64,000 nt of DNA from Chrysemys picta bellii. Lineage: Eukaryota; Chordata; Testudines; Emydidae. The notes under the pieces are model-generated. The model did no database searches, had not been told where the DNA came from, and saw only the letters and a list, made by a program, of their open reading frames with translations. This document shows positions 24,478 through 36,213 of this stretch, piece after piece (within the stretch, counting starts at the first letter, position 1; every line of letters starts with the position of its first letter). Location of the stretch: assembly GCF_011386835.1 (NCBI RefSeq), contig NC_088795.1, positions 17,837,441-17,901,440 on the forward strand. The letters run 5' to 3'. A program made the translations under genes and the position numbers.

Positions 24478-24562
24478 AGACAGGATGGGGATTGGTCCTG
24501 CTCTGAGCAGGGGCTGGGACTAGATACCTCCTGAGGTCCCTTCCAACCCTGATATTCTATGA
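24478..24562 (+). mobile_element. CR1 LINE 3' end
   Basis: 'ggattggtcctgctctgagc', 'gggactagata-cctcctgagg' and 'tcccttccaaccctgatatt', followed by 'ctatgatctatgac', are the last part of a sauropsid CR1 with its short terminal repeats. It is a 5'-truncated copy of about 85 bp, the usual form of CR1 insertions. Confidence 0.85.
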
Positions 24563-27156
24563 TCTATGACCCTAGGGAACTGAAGGCCTAGTCTTGTAAG
24601 GTGCTGAGCTCCCTTAGCTCCCCGTGAAGCCACCACACAAGCCCAGGCCCTGAAAAAGCAGACGGGATCTTTGAACAAACAGTTAGAAAGAAAGAACCAA
24701 CCCTATAAGCACAATGTACAAGTTTAGAATAATCAGTTTAGAGTAATCCCCTTTTTGCCTTGGGTCTCACAAGGGTTACAAGAGCACAACTCTCCTTTGT
24801 TGATGTTGTCGTGGGTATAATCTACCTAAAACAATAGGCTGTTCCTCTAATTACTGAGCAGAACTGTGGAAGGAGGGGCAGGGAACACATCAGGAACTTA
24901 GTGTGGGACCAAGCCTGATTACGTATTCTTCTAGCTCCACGGAATCGCTTTCAGCATTAGCGAGCTCAGGATGGCAAAGAACCCTCCACTGGGCCAATGG
25001 GCTAATAGCAGAATGGATTCACTTTGACATGGAAACATGGGGTAGAACTGGAGCTGGGTAATGCAATTTGGAAATCTACTGAATGCTATACGCTGGGAGA
25101 AGGCTGATCTAGTGATCTCACCACAGCAATAGCAACCAAGGCCACAGTTCTAATCCAATTTCAGACAGACTCTCTATTGTAGCAAGTCCCTTAGGTCCAA
25201 AGTGGCCAGTGATCTGGGCTGCATTAATATTTGGGCAACCAACCTGAGACATTTAAGACCTAATTTTCTGAGGTGCTGAGGACTTCAGGTGCTCATCGAC
25301 TTCTGCTGCAGTTGGAAGTGTTTGGCAATTCTGATTGAAAGTGTCTGAAGCTGAGCGCCTAAAATCGGTGGCCATTGTGTGGAAAATGTGCCTTAATTTT
25401 TTTACTTCAGTTTCATCTTTAAATGAGTATTGGTCATGCTTACTCTCCTCACCAGGGTGTGTAAGGATTAATTAACTAGAAGCTTTACATTGCTTTGAAA
25501 AGAAGTGTTAAGAATTAACACCACTGAGAGGCAGTCTGAATTTTAGCTCATGTTTTTCTGGATAACTATTTTTAACCACATAAAAGTGGTACATTGTGTG
25601 AGTCTCAAGAGTATCATTTCTCATAATACAGGACTATGAAGAGACATCTTTATTTCTTCCAAAGCCCCAATTTTTAACCATCATTTGACTTTGATTTGCA
25701 AAAGTGGTTTGACTTAAAAATTGTCAGGGTTACTCAAAAGTCAAAGAAGAGGAGTTCTACGAAGTGTGAAGAAAATTAATCAGCCCGCAAACTGTCTTTG
25801 AGTTACAGGTTTAGAGCATCAGCTAATTTAAACATAAACTAATAATATTTGTTAACTGGGTTGTTCAGAGCACCTGACTGAATTTCTGTTTCCTTCTTCA
25901 GGTACAAGCCCCACTCTTCCCAGGTAGGTTTTATTCCAATCAATTCTCCCTTTCATAGTTCAAGGTGGTGTTTTTTCAATCCAGTTTTCGATACAGATTA
26001 GGATTAGGTTTTGTGGTCTGAAGCCAAATATGATCTTGAGTTTGGGTTCAGGTTTGGCAAGGCTAAAATCTTGCAAGATGAACTTCCAAGTTTGTGTCTT
26101 AAATTTGCAGAAATCTTATTAGATCAGCTATTCTTGTGAGATTATCCACACTCAACAGAATTTGGTGAGGATATTTGGCCAGAGCCTTAGCTCATGTAAA
26201 TTAGACTTCAGGGGTGTTATGCTATTTTACACCAAAAAAGGATCCAGCCCAAAGTTGCTAGATTATGGTTATATCTGAAAAAGACCAGAAGACAGGTTCC
26301 TACTCGGTCAGAATCAATACCACACTCGTGAGTTCTGATACAAATTCAAATCCAGACTACAAATTCACAGGGCTTCAGAGTGGAGGTTCAGCTTTTTAAC
26401 CATATGTATCTGTTGTACACCTTTACCCCCCACCCTCACCTTCCCCCTCCACCCTCCCAAGACATCTAGTTTGGAAATAATAGAGCATCTAATAAAAAAT
26501 GTTCAGAATAGATCTTTTCAAGCTTCCCAATATACAGCTGGAATACACTTGATAAGATTAAAGTAAAGCTGGAGGGAAGATCAGAGATCAAAACTTCTTA
26601 AAAGCTTGGCCATCTTGTTCCTGTGCTTTTTCTATAACATGCCATGCTTAGATTAACAGCTTTTGAAAAGCCTTGAACCACGAATCAGTAAGCTTGTGCT
26701 TGAACCAAAATGAGTACAATTCCCCCTATCTAAAATCTGATTTAAAAACAGAGCTCTGTTCACTGTGTGGGAATCAAGATTGAGACAAGGTCAGAATGGG
26801 TCTGATTTTACAGAAGGAAAATGGAATGCAGAATCAATATCACAACAAATCAGTCAAGTTCCAGAGTCAAAATGTCTTAGCTAGTGACTTTCCAGTACAT
26901 GCATCTCTGAATATATTAAATCAATAAAACAAAATGATTCCTATCCTGATGGTAACAATAAAACTTGGACAAATAAATATGGTCCCAGCAATATTGCATA
27001 CCAGTTAACTAGAGCAAAATGGCATTTGCAAATAGATGTTTCTTTCTATTGTCTTGATAGGGTACAATGCACATTTTATTGGCATGTTCCAGATTAAAAA
27101 TTACTTTAAAAAAATGAAAATTAATGAGTAGTGTGCAGTACATGCAGAAATGTTTC
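24563..27156. other. Mostly unique sequence; one diverged MITE
   Basis: 25250-25375 resembles a palindromic element ('taattttctgaggtgctgag' ... 'gctgagcgcctaaaat'). The remaining sequence is unrecognised and has no sizeable open frames. A possible 22-nt microexon at 25902-25923 is listed separately. Confidence 0.45.
25902..25923 (+). other. Candidate 22-nt microexon (weak)
   Basis: A strong acceptor context (ctgtttccttcttcag, ending at 25901) is followed after 22 bases by CAG and the donor gtaggt (from 25924). In the first frame it reads VQAPLFP. Both splice sites are good, but such pairs arise by chance in tens of kilobases. No neighbouring exon is identified, and the protein is unknown. 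Confidence 0.15.
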
Positions 27157-27330
27157 TGGGCCTCAGTTCTCCATGTGTAAAATGGGGATAATAATACTTC
27201 TTTACTCCCACCCTTTGACTTGCCTGTTTAAACAATCCCTGCTCCGAAGAGTTACAATCGCTTACTATCTATGCACAGTGGTGCTCTGATCTCATTTGGG
27301 GTCCTTAGGCACTACTGGAATACAAATAAA
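27157..27330 (+). mobile_element. MIR/CORE-type SINE
   Basis: 'tgggcctcagttctccatgt', 'gtaaaatggggataataata' and the tail 'ggtccttaggcactactgga' followed by 'atacaaataaataat' are in the expected order. Confidence 0.75.
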
Positions 27331-27843
27331 TAATGGCAGAAGATACTGTTAAGAGAGTCAGACCCCCCCCCCTCACCCCAAATAATAAAAACCAACCCCA
27401 ACTTATATTGGAAATACATTTTGAATCTATACATTAAAAATAGTATTTGGGACAAAATGAGGCTGGGCTTAATGGAGGAACAAGCCATGAACAGGAATGA
27501 ATGGCAATGCTGTACTGCTCCTTGTGCGTGTAAAGATGCATCAGGGTGAGAAGAAGAAGAAGATTTAAAACACTGAACACCTGGGGCCAGGCACAAGTTT
27601 TCCCACCCCGTTCTATGAGCCTACCAGGGAGTTGAACCACTCTGACTGAGCCATGCACTCTTCCACCACATCTTCCAGGGAGCCTCAGAAGGTGGGAGTT
27701 GTATAAAGCCCAGTTTTCAAAGAGAGCTGTTCCTGTGTAGTGTACCCCTAGGGACTGGGTCCTTGCTGCCTGGCTTCTCCCAGGGATACATGTTTCTCCC
27801 AGGGCAGGTGCCGCTGAAGGTGTAGGAGAGTGCTTTTTGTGTG

Positions 27844-27860
27844 CACACACACACACACAC
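27844..27860. repeat. (CA)n microsatellite
   Basis: An uninterrupted CA run, followed by 'aaacacacaa'. A 110-codon plus-strand frame and a 144-codon minus-strand frame overlap it and owe some of their length to it. Confidence 0.8.
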
Positions 27861-28608
27861 AAACACACAAAATCTGGCTCCTGACCTCAGAAAACCTATC
27901 AGCTTCCCAAAGCAGAGGTTGGAACACTGATAAATCTGATCACCTAGGAAGGGCAGCCCCCTCCCCTCCTGCACACCATACTTTCTACCTGTCTCATCCA
28001 CTTTGTGGAACAAGTAAGCCCCCTTTTCATTCAGCCCCGTCAAGTATAGTCCTTCCTCTTTTTCCAACTATTCAGCATCCTAACTCCCACAACTCATTTT
28101 GCCCATTCTGTGGGGATCAAGATGTGATTAATAGAACATTTCTGTTAACTCTTAGTTATTAGTAACTGGTCAGGAGTGTCAGGGACACAAACTACATCTG
28201 AACATCACAGCTGATCACTCGGCATATCAAAGGCTCCAAGAGAATTCTTCCAGGCTCAGTTTTTCAGTGCGACTCCATGTGACCTATTGAGTTGCTGCAC
28301 TAGGCAGAGTGAGGTAATCATTCTTCATTAATTTTCTCAGAAATGCTCTGGAGATTAAATGGTATAGCCACTAATCATGGGGAAACAGTGGTGGGGGGGG
28401 AGGAGGGAGGGTGGAATCATAGACCCCAGCAGCTTCTCCCCATAAAATCTACTTGGCTGAAAGAATTCTCCATTGTTTCCCCACGGATCTTTGTAGAGCG
28501 TGGAACTGTAACCATGAAAACCAGAAATTCTTTTCTCTTGAAATCTATGCATCCGTTATAAACTAAGGAACAAGATAGACATAGTATTGAGCCAAAAAAT
28601 TAACATAC

Positions 28609-28656
28609 CTTCTGCTTGGTACTTTGCTTCAGGCCAATACGGGACTGACTTCTGGA
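28609..28656 (-). other. Candidate 48-nt exon, minus strand (weak)
   Basis: On the minus strand a long pyrimidine tract ('ctctctttctttttgtttc', then gtag at 28660-28657) precedes 48 bases that end in AAG before gtatgt, a near-consensus donor. Two frames are open. One reads SRSQSRIGLKQSTKQK (phase 0 at both ends); the other contains QKSVPYWPEAKYQAE. I recognise neither. It is not part of a repeat I know. The acceptor and donor pair is among the best I noticed in the window, but no adjoining exon with compatible phase was found. Confidence 0.25.
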
Positions 28657-28755
28657 CTACGAAACAAAAAGAAAGAGAGGGACATCAAGACTAAATTAGT
28701 TGAGGGAGGGGAAAGGAGGCGAACACACTAGAGCAATACCTTGTTCAGACATCAT

Positions 28756-28847
28756 GGGCCCAATGATGAGAAGTGTTCAGAACCGAGCAGCTCCCATTGT
28801 TCTTAATAAAAGCAGCTAGATGCGGAACGCTTTGGAAAATCTGGCCC
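28756..28847. mobile_element. Palindromic MITE, diverged
   Basis: The ends 'gggcccaatgatgagaagtg' and 'gctttggaaaatctggccc' are approximately inverse, around a 'gcagctcccattgt' centre. This is the common 'cccattga' type of palindrome. Confidence 0.45.
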
Positions 28848-28849
28848 AA

Positions 28850-30111
28850 GACCTCATTCAGCCATCATTCACCTGAGGGCCAAATCCAGAGGTGCCTCAA
28901 TGTGGGTGTATAAAACCTAAAGGCAGCTTAAAAGTGGTGTACTAGCTGTATGACTATGCACAACTAGCAGTGCCCGTCCAGAGGAATTCTCTGTCCACTG
29001 CTTCCATATCTCCATGGCAGGTAACCAAAAGGTGCCTTACGCAGGAGGAAGACGTGGGCAACCTAGGAAGAGGAAGGGGTGTAGCCAGTGGATTCGTGCA
29101 CAGCACAGAACTACTGGGCAAAAACCTTGTATTGGGGTAGGAGTGAGTCACTTCCTAAGTTCCTCCATCTCCTCCCTTCAATGCCCCGTCGGAGTTGCCA
29201 TGTCCCTGCTGCCTGGTCAGCCTGCCCAGCTGTAGTTGTGGATTCTATCCCATCCCATCTCTGACCCTCACCACCACTGCACAGATAAAAGCCCTTGCAC
29301 ATAATCTTTGTTACATTCCCCAGGATTTCTCCCAGTGACATCAGGCAAGGTCTTCCCTGAATAAGGGCTGCAGGATCAGCCCTTCTCATGGGTTAAAGTC
29401 TCTTGCCTAAATCTTCACTCCTACTGCCTGTACCACATTTAAACACAGAGGAAGGGTGGAGATATCAGGGTCATCATCAATCCTCATGCTGTTGCAATGG
29501 GATCAGATACTCAATATGCCCATCGTGCCAGGCCCTACTCTGAAGCCCCAAATGATTTTTCAGGTGATTGAAACTGTTCTCAGATTTTACTTTAAGAAAA
29601 CAATAAGTAACAGAAAATCAGGATCTGGCGAGGCAGTGGAAACTTATCAGCACCCCCTTTAACTGGTGCAAGGAAAAGCAACATCAGGAGAGTTGAATCT
29701 CAGTGGAATCTGCATACAACATCACTGCACATCTCAAAAAAACCCAAACAAACCCACCCTGAAGATCAGGATCTGGTTTTCAGCCTCTGAGCCTTGCAGA
29801 ACTATTTGCTACTCAGTGTGTGCCATCTTGTTCTCTCTATGTATGTGAAATAATTTGTGTGTCTAAATACACCACCCCACATTCCCCAACGCTCAGCTGG
29901 GCTTTTTTTTTAAAGTCTAAAAGAGCACAGCACATTAATTGGAATAAATATAAAAGTTGGTTGTAAAGTATTTGTAGCCCTGGCAAATGCTGCTGAAGCA
30001 AACGATGTGCCAGTAAAAAAATAAGGAGTCTGGCTCCACGTTCTTCTTTTTTATTAAGATTAAGGTGTCTGAGCCTCATTCTCATTGTGCCTTCCTGCAG
30101 GAAGGAAGTAC
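28850..30111. other. Unique sequence
   Basis: Several open frames of 60-96 codons lie on both strands without recognisable motifs. No repeat family recognised. Confidence 0.4.
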
Positions 30112-30190
30112 CTGGCATGACTGGCATGCTGGATATTAGTTCCTGTTCTAGGTGTATTGTTTACACTTCTTGCTACTCCCGGAGGACCTC
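30112..30190 (-). other. Candidate 79-nt exon, minus strand (weak)
   Basis: On the minus strand 'gagactctttgtttttgcag' precedes 79 bases that end CCAG before gtactt. Only one of the three frames is open across the segment. It begins GPPGVARSVNN, contains PRTGTN and ends IQHASHA, with two bases left over at each end. If the donor is ignored the frame continues 17 codons to TAA, and AATAAA follows within a few bases of that stop. The peptide does not match a family I recognise. It may be a chance open segment. Confidence 0.2.
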
Positions 30191-31586
30191 CTGCAAAAAC
30201 AAAGAGTCTCTTCAGACTTGATTGAACTAACCTGTAATAAAAGAAAAGCTTTAATAAAAAAAAAATACAGCCACAGAAGGGCTCAGAGGATTGATGCTCA
30301 ATTCTAGTGGTTCGGAGAGGTTTTCCAGGGAGTACATCAACTCATCTAGATATTTGCCTAGCTTTACCACAGACTACATGCAAAACACTAGCAAAGTCAG
30401 TACAAACTAAAATTGCATCCAGACAATGACTTGTTTATACTGCTCTGTATACTATGCCCTGAAATGTAAGCACAATATTTATATTCCAATTGATTTATTG
30501 TATGCTATAGGGTAAAATGAGAACATCAGCAATTTTTCAATAATAGTGTGCCGTGACACTTCTGTATTTTTGTGTCTGATTTTGTAAGCAAGTCATTTTT
30601 AAGTGAGATGAAACTTGGGGGTACGCAGGACAAATCCAACTCCTAAAACGAGTACAGGAGTCTGGAAAGGTATTTTTGGCCATCACCTATGTTCCAGATG
30701 CAAAGTCTTGTGTAATTGTCAGTGACAGCATCCAGGACCTGGCACTCCAAAAAACCCCAGACCACCTGTGTTACTTATATAGGCCTCAATCCTGCAAAAA
30801 CTTCTAGCAGTGTGCAAAGTTAAGCACATGAAATAGCTCTATTTCAGTCCTCATTTAACCAGAAACAGGGCAGTAATTAGAGAGGAAGGAAACAGCAGCA
30901 ACTGCCCTCACTAGAGCTGGGTGACATATTAAACACACGCTTCTCCCTCCTTCCTCCCCCCAGTGAAATGCCCCTGGTTTTTGAGTTGGTAAAAATTCCA
31001 TAAAACCAGAGCAGTTTTGTAAACTGGAGGAAAATGAAAATTGATTTAATTTACCTACTAAATAGTCATTATACATTGCTACCGTGCGTACGTGTGTAGT
31101 GTTGTCTATTTTCTGCCAAGCAGTAGCAGATGTCAGGCCTCACAGGTTGACTTTTCATGGAAGGAGAAATCAATGGCTTGGAGTCTGGATATATTCTTAA
31201 TGCAGTTTTGTTTGATTACACTATATACACCAGTCTTGGAACAGAGGTGGCCACAACAGCACATAGGCAATCCTTTTTTCCAGGAATATCATACCAATGC
31301 TCAGTTCCCAGGAATTAACTCTGCCCCAAGAATTGATTCTGGTTAAGGCAGAGAGCAAAGATCCTGCATCATAAAACTAACAACACAGCATTTCTTCCAA
31401 GAATGAACTGAGCTTGTCAATTAAGAAATATAACTCTTAAGACTATATAGCAGCTCCAGTGATTCCTGCCATAATAGTATTAAGGCCAGTCAGTGGCAGT
31501 GGTGAGATCCCTTTGGCTCCTTGAGCTTAATTCACTGCATATAAGAGCAAGTTTTCCAACAAGTGATTTGCTAGGCCTGGGAGCAC
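30191..31586. other. Unique sequence with a half MITE
   Basis: 30783-30840 ('ggcctcaatcctgcaaaaac' ... 'gttaagcacatgaaatag') is half of a known palindromic type. No gene is recognised in the rest. Confidence 0.4.
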
Positions 31587-31770
31587 TGTGGTCTGGTGGA
31601 CTAGACATAGGATAAGAAGTCAGGAGACCTGGATTTTAATCATGGTTAGGATGCCTGACTCGTTACAGGACCTTGGTGAAATAACCTCTTAGCGTCCATT
31701 TCCTCAGAGTGAAATAAGATTGATTATATTTACTTACTTCACAACTAAATAATGCTTGTAAAGTGCAATA
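31587..31770 (+). mobile_element. MIR-type SINE
   Basis: 'gaagtcaggagacctggatt', 'ggaccttggtgaaataacct', 'catttcctcagagtgaaata' and 'cttgtaaagtgcaatatt' follow the MIR order. Confidence 0.7.
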
Positions 31771-31792
31771 TTAACAAGCTTGTTAATATTAA

Positions 31793-31880
31793 TTCCAGCG
31801 AGGGACAGAGGTGGGAATAGAACTCACAATCTCCAGATTCCTAGCCCTACATTATATCCTAGACCAAGCAGCCTTCAGCC
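31793..31880 (-). mobile_element. MIR-type SINE head fragment
   Basis: 'gaatagaactcacaatctcc', 'agattcctagcccta' and 'atcctagaccaagcagcc' are the inverse of a MIR tRNA-like head. It lies in the opposite orientation, next to the 31587 copy. Confidence 0.6.
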
Positions 31881-32303
31881 ATCTCTAGCTCGAAGAGCTT
31901 TTCCAAAATTCTCAAGTGCAAAAATAGCCTTACAGGTTTCCACATGCTTCACTGTAAATACATTTTTCAATCCCCTGAAATTTTACATGAAAATTGAAAT
32001 TTTTGGAGGAGGAGGGCAAATAATTCTTGCATAAATTTTTGTAAAAAGAGTCACAAATTTTAAGCAAATTTAAGTAATGTATGGTACTGCTGCCACATTA
32101 TTTCCTGAAGACTGGAAGTAACGACTGCCATCACTGCTTTACTCTTTGTGAAAGGGCTGCCCTTTAAGACATTTCGACAGCGTTCCACAGAGTTACTGTT
32201 TATGGCTGTCCAACCCTCAAAATCTAAGTAGAAAATTAACTGAAAGGAATGTTCAGTAAGCACAGTTATCATGAGTAAATAATATACTGATAATAGTCTA
32301 GCT
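31881..32303. other. Unique AT-rich sequence
   Basis: Nothing recognised. Confidence 0.35.
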
Positions 32304-32607
32304 CAGTGGTTCCCAAACCTGTTCCGCCGCTTGTGCAGGGTAAGCCCCTGCAGGCCGGGCCGTTTTGTGTACCTGCCGCGTCTGATCATGGTTCACTGCT
32401 CCAGGCCAATGGGAACTGCTGGAAGCGGCGCAGGCTGAGGGACATACTGGCCGCCGCTTCCAGCAGCTCCCATCGGCCTGGAGCAACGAACCGCGGCCAC
32501 TGGGAGCCGCGATCGGCCGAACCTGCGGACGCGGCAGGTACACACACCGGCCCGGCCCACCAGGGGCTTTCCCTGCACAAGCGGCGGAACAAGTTTGGGA
32601 AACACTG
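32304..32607. mobile_element. hAT-type MITE with perfect 8-bp target duplication
   Basis: The terminal inverted repeats extend about 30 bp: left CAGTGGTTCCCAAACCTGTT, right (inverse) CAGTGTTTCCCAAACTTGTT, both continuing into CCGCCGCTTGTGCAGGG. The flanks are identical: GTCTAGCT at 32296-32303 and at 32608-32615. An 8-bp duplication with a CTAG centre fits hAT insertion. The 304-bp GC-rich interior is palindromic over much of its length. The 132-, 145- and 81-codon open frames crossing it are spurious. Confidence 0.93.
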
Positions 32608-32615
32608 GTCTAGCT

Positions 32616-34704
32616 GTAGGTGTGTCGCTTATTATGCTGTATCCATTATACCAAATATGATAATTCTGATGGAAAAAAAAACTGAATATCCACCAGAAAT
32701 GTAGAGTTGCATACATATAATTTTTAATAAAGATAATCTCAGTAACCTGTATTGGTTCACAGAGTAGCTCATCCCTAGAGATAGGACACCAAGGGCTGCA
32801 GGCATTTGAATAGTTTAGTTTCACTGACATATAAATTACTAGTGATCTGAACTGCCTATATCTCTGCTAAACATCCCTCTCTTTAACATGCCACTTGCTG
32901 AAGCATGCAACCTCGTGTATCTATGAATAACTTTGTAGTAAAGGGTTGGGAGGCGCTGTTCGTACAGTATTATTTAATGATGAATTCAGTGCTTGTAAAA
33001 GTCTAAGATAGGAGACTAATGTATTCTGGATTCACACATATTTATGGATAATTAATGTCCTGGAGACTAATGCTTAGTATTCTCCAAAATCACAAAGTCT
33101 GCATGGAATATTACCTAGGAAGCCTCAAACAGTTACTCCAAGGCAAGGTGAGGAAAGCAAACATTTGGAATCGGATGGAGAAGACACAAGTGAGATCGAA
33201 GGGAACTGCAAGAGCAGAAAGCTAAGAGGGTTATGGGAACTTGAATCAAATCAGATTCAATGTATTCCTGTACAGAAATATTGGGAAGGAGGGAATAAGT
33301 CACAGACGCCCAGCAGCTTTCTGAGAGCATCAGCTGAAAAAGCCTGGGCTTTATTACCCAGCTCTGCTGTAGTCAGAGTCATGGTACTGCCATGAAGCCA
33401 AGATTGAAAAGCAGCACTATCTAAATCAGACCCTCCAGACTGTACACTTGCATCAGAAATGGTGGACACATGCAGGCCAGAGGCCATTGTCACCCATCAC
33501 CCGTCCCTTCAGTCTTGATTATCAGCCTGCTAGCCCTTGTCCACCCCCTAATTTCTACCATACGTGACACGAAGAATTCAGCAACATCAGCTGAGCCAGT
33601 AGGAAGAGATTGGGGTATACTGAATATTGGAAAAACCATGTTGCTTGGGCAACATAAAAGGGCCTTTAAGTAGGTAGAAATGACCCTCTGAAAACCCCTG
33701 CCCAGCATACACCCCCAGCTGCTGTGGAGCTGGTGTGAGGACCCTACACCATCCCTGCTTCCAGTCTCCAGCACACAAGCTAAATTGGGAGCTTGACCAG
33801 AGTACCTCGCACTACAAGAGTCTCTGCTTGTCAGGGCCTACAGAGCACCATGTGAACAAAGTGTAAATAGTGTGTTCTAATTTACGCCAGGGGCTGGGCA
33901 GGCCTCTTCACGGCACCAAAAAGCCACCTTTGCTTCCACCCCATCTCTGCCTCCAGCACCTGTAGAATGATTCCCAGCATCTGAAAAAGTCCTTTCCACA
34001 AAGTGAACATTTTTCCAAATGCAGGTGGGCAGGCAGCAAAGTTGCCCTGTGCACTTACTACATGGCCTACGCAAACCCATGTGTTTCCAACAAGAGGCAT
34101 GAGTGCCCTGGGGAAGCCTAGCGAGCAATCAAAAATGTCTTTCCTAAGCAATGAAGAGCTTCCAAAGCCCAGAGAGAGTTTAATTAAAGTTGAAAAAAAT
34201 TAAGGCTGCATGAAAGAACCCAGAAGCTACTGAAGGATAACTGAACAAGAACAGTGAGGACCAAAACCATTCCTCCTCAATGTGCTGTGGGCTCTCTCTA
34301 ATGGAACATTTTAATTCCCTACCCACCCCCCAGCTACTTAAGGCCATGATACGTGCATGAAATTCCTACTAACTTTAATGGAAATTATGTATGCATATCA
34401 GAAGTCAGAATTTGGGCTCAAAGCATGCTCTTGGAGATGTGTCTTCTGCAGTTGGATCCACAGTACCCCATACACTGTTGTCCTTCTCTAGTAAGCAGGT
34501 GTTTTATTATGTACTTGCTAGTTAACCGAAAAGCAAATAGTGATGGAGAACAGGGGGCGCATCTAATAGTATTGCCCATAGTGTTGTACAGCGGGGGAGA
34601 GAGAAAAACATTCTGGCATTAATCTTCCTTGCTACAGTCTGAGTCGTGCACCCAGAGCAAGGCACAGCTCAGAGAATGTCCCACCAGCATCAGACATATA
34701 GAAA
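32616..34704. other. Unique sequence
   Basis: Numerous short open frames on both strands, none with motifs. No repeat family recognised. Confidence 0.4.
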
Positions 34705-35450
34705 GGAGTAGGCTAGCAGTCTGAGCACAGACCAGGAGCCAGCTTCCAACTTCAAATCCCAGCTCTGCTGTTAGCTTCCTCTGTGCCATTCCACAAGCTG
34801 TTTAACCCCTTGGCCTCAACTGTTCATCAGTAAATTGTGAAAAACCATACTTCTGCCTTCACCGACCTCACGGGAGCAACATTTAGTCATTAATGTCTGT
34901 GAAGTCCTTGGAAGATGAAATTAGTGCATAAATGCTAGACATAAAGTCGAAGACTATATTAAATTCAAGTGTGCTCTGGAGTTGCAGTACCTCTGCATTT
35001 GTGAGATAGGTCCCCATCAAGAAGGAAACTGTAAGCTCTTTGGGGCAGAAGTCATCTTTTCGTTCTGTGTTTGTACAGTGCCTTGCACATAAGAACGGCC
35101 ATATGGGTCAGACCAAAAGGTCCATCTACCCCAGTATCCTGTCTTCCAACACCGGCCAGGTGCTTCAGAGGGAATGAACAGACCAGGTAATCATCAAGTG
35201 ATCCATCCCCTTTTGCCCATTCCTAGCTTCTAGCAAACAGAAGCTAGGGACACTTAGAGCATGGCTTTGCATTCCCACCCATCCTGGCTAATAGCCATTG
35301 ATGGACCTATCCTCCATGAACGTATCTAGTTCTTTTTTCAACCCTCTTCCAGGAACTTATCTAATTCTAGTTCTTATCTAGCACAATTTGCCCCTGATCC
35401 AGGACTGGGGCTCCGAGGCACTGCCACAATACACATCAGCATTCCTTTAA
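34705..35450 (+). mobile_element. MIR/CORE-type SINE, split by a CR1 insertion
   Basis: The left part (34705-35085) has 'aatcccagctctgctgttag', 'cctcaactgttcatcagtaa', 'gtgaagtccttggaag' and the tail start 'ctctttggggcagaa' and 'tgtttgtacagtgcct'. The tail resumes at 35381 with 'gcacaatttgcccctgatcc' and 'aggactggggctccgaggca'. The piece between them is a CR1 3' end. The distance between head and tail suggests internal divergence or a second insertion around 34950-35020. Confidence 0.75.
35089..35380 (-). mobile_element. CR1 LINE 3' end inserted into a SINE
   Basis: The plus strand reads the inverse of a CR1 3' region: 'cataagaacggccatatggg', 'tcagaccaaaaggtccatct', 'cagtatcctgtcttcc', 'aatcatcaagtgatccatcc', 'ggctaatagccattgatgg'. 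The 3' end lies at the left. The SINE sequence on both sides shares 'gcaca' at the joints (ttgcaca left, tagcaca right), consistent with a short target duplication. 5'-truncated, non-coding. Confidence 0.85.
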
Positions 35451-36213
35451 AAAACAACAAACAACAACAAGGAAGTGCTCCAGAAGTATTCCCATTGCAG
35501 CAGGAATCCTCACCGCTGTTCTTTCTGCATTTTTGTGACCTCACCCTTCCCCCCCAGGACGACTTGCACAGTGGGGATGCAGGCTAATGAGCATGACTGA
35601 ACTTTTTGACGCTCTTTGAGGAAGTATTGCCTTTTCCTGAGCTATAACCATAAATAGCAATCCTGCTCCCGCTGCCCCCTTTCCTGTATTGTCTAACGTT
35701 TAATGTATTTTAAATTATTGAAATGTCAGCTGCAGAGTGTTCCTTCCTCAGCCTCAAGACAGCAGAGAGACGTCTCATTGAACAGGAAACATTCAACACT
35801 TCAGATGGCTGCAATTCATTCAGATAAATCCCAATCCAATCCAATGCAGAGTATTTTTGCTTGATAAGAATAATTAAATGGTGAGAATATAGTGATCTAT
35901 TTGACTGCTGGCAGAATAAAAATCAGGAAGAATTTGTAATGAAAATATAATTCCCCTCCTCCATCACTCCAATTTCAAGTCACAATTTTTGTGGTTTAAA
36001 GCCCAGGTTTTATCCATTAGGCACTGTAGTCTGTGCATACCATCCACAGGAATGAATGGGTTTTAAATTGATTGCAAGGAGGGTCCAAAATTGTTCCCTG
36101 AATGCGAGACAGACACGTTATTGCGGTACGACAAAGCATTTTAAAAATGACCCAAGGACTGCAGAGTTCAAACAAACAATCTCCTTATTTGTATTACACA
36201 GTAGCACCTAGAG
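35451..36213. other. Unique sequence, conserved-element-like in texture
   Basis: Mixed-composition sequence without repeat signatures, including 'aaatgtcagctgcag' and 'cagatggctgcaattcattc'. No gene. Whether it is conserved cannot be judged here. Confidence 0.3.

Noticed and set aside
28609..30190. Joining the 30112-30190 and 28609-28656 candidates as consecutive exons
   Set aside because: The phase left by the first candidate puts a stop codon in the second, so they cannot be spliced directly together in that frame.
32306..32830. 132- and 145-codon frames on both strands
   Set aside because: Both run through the GC-rich palindromic MITE 32304-32607.
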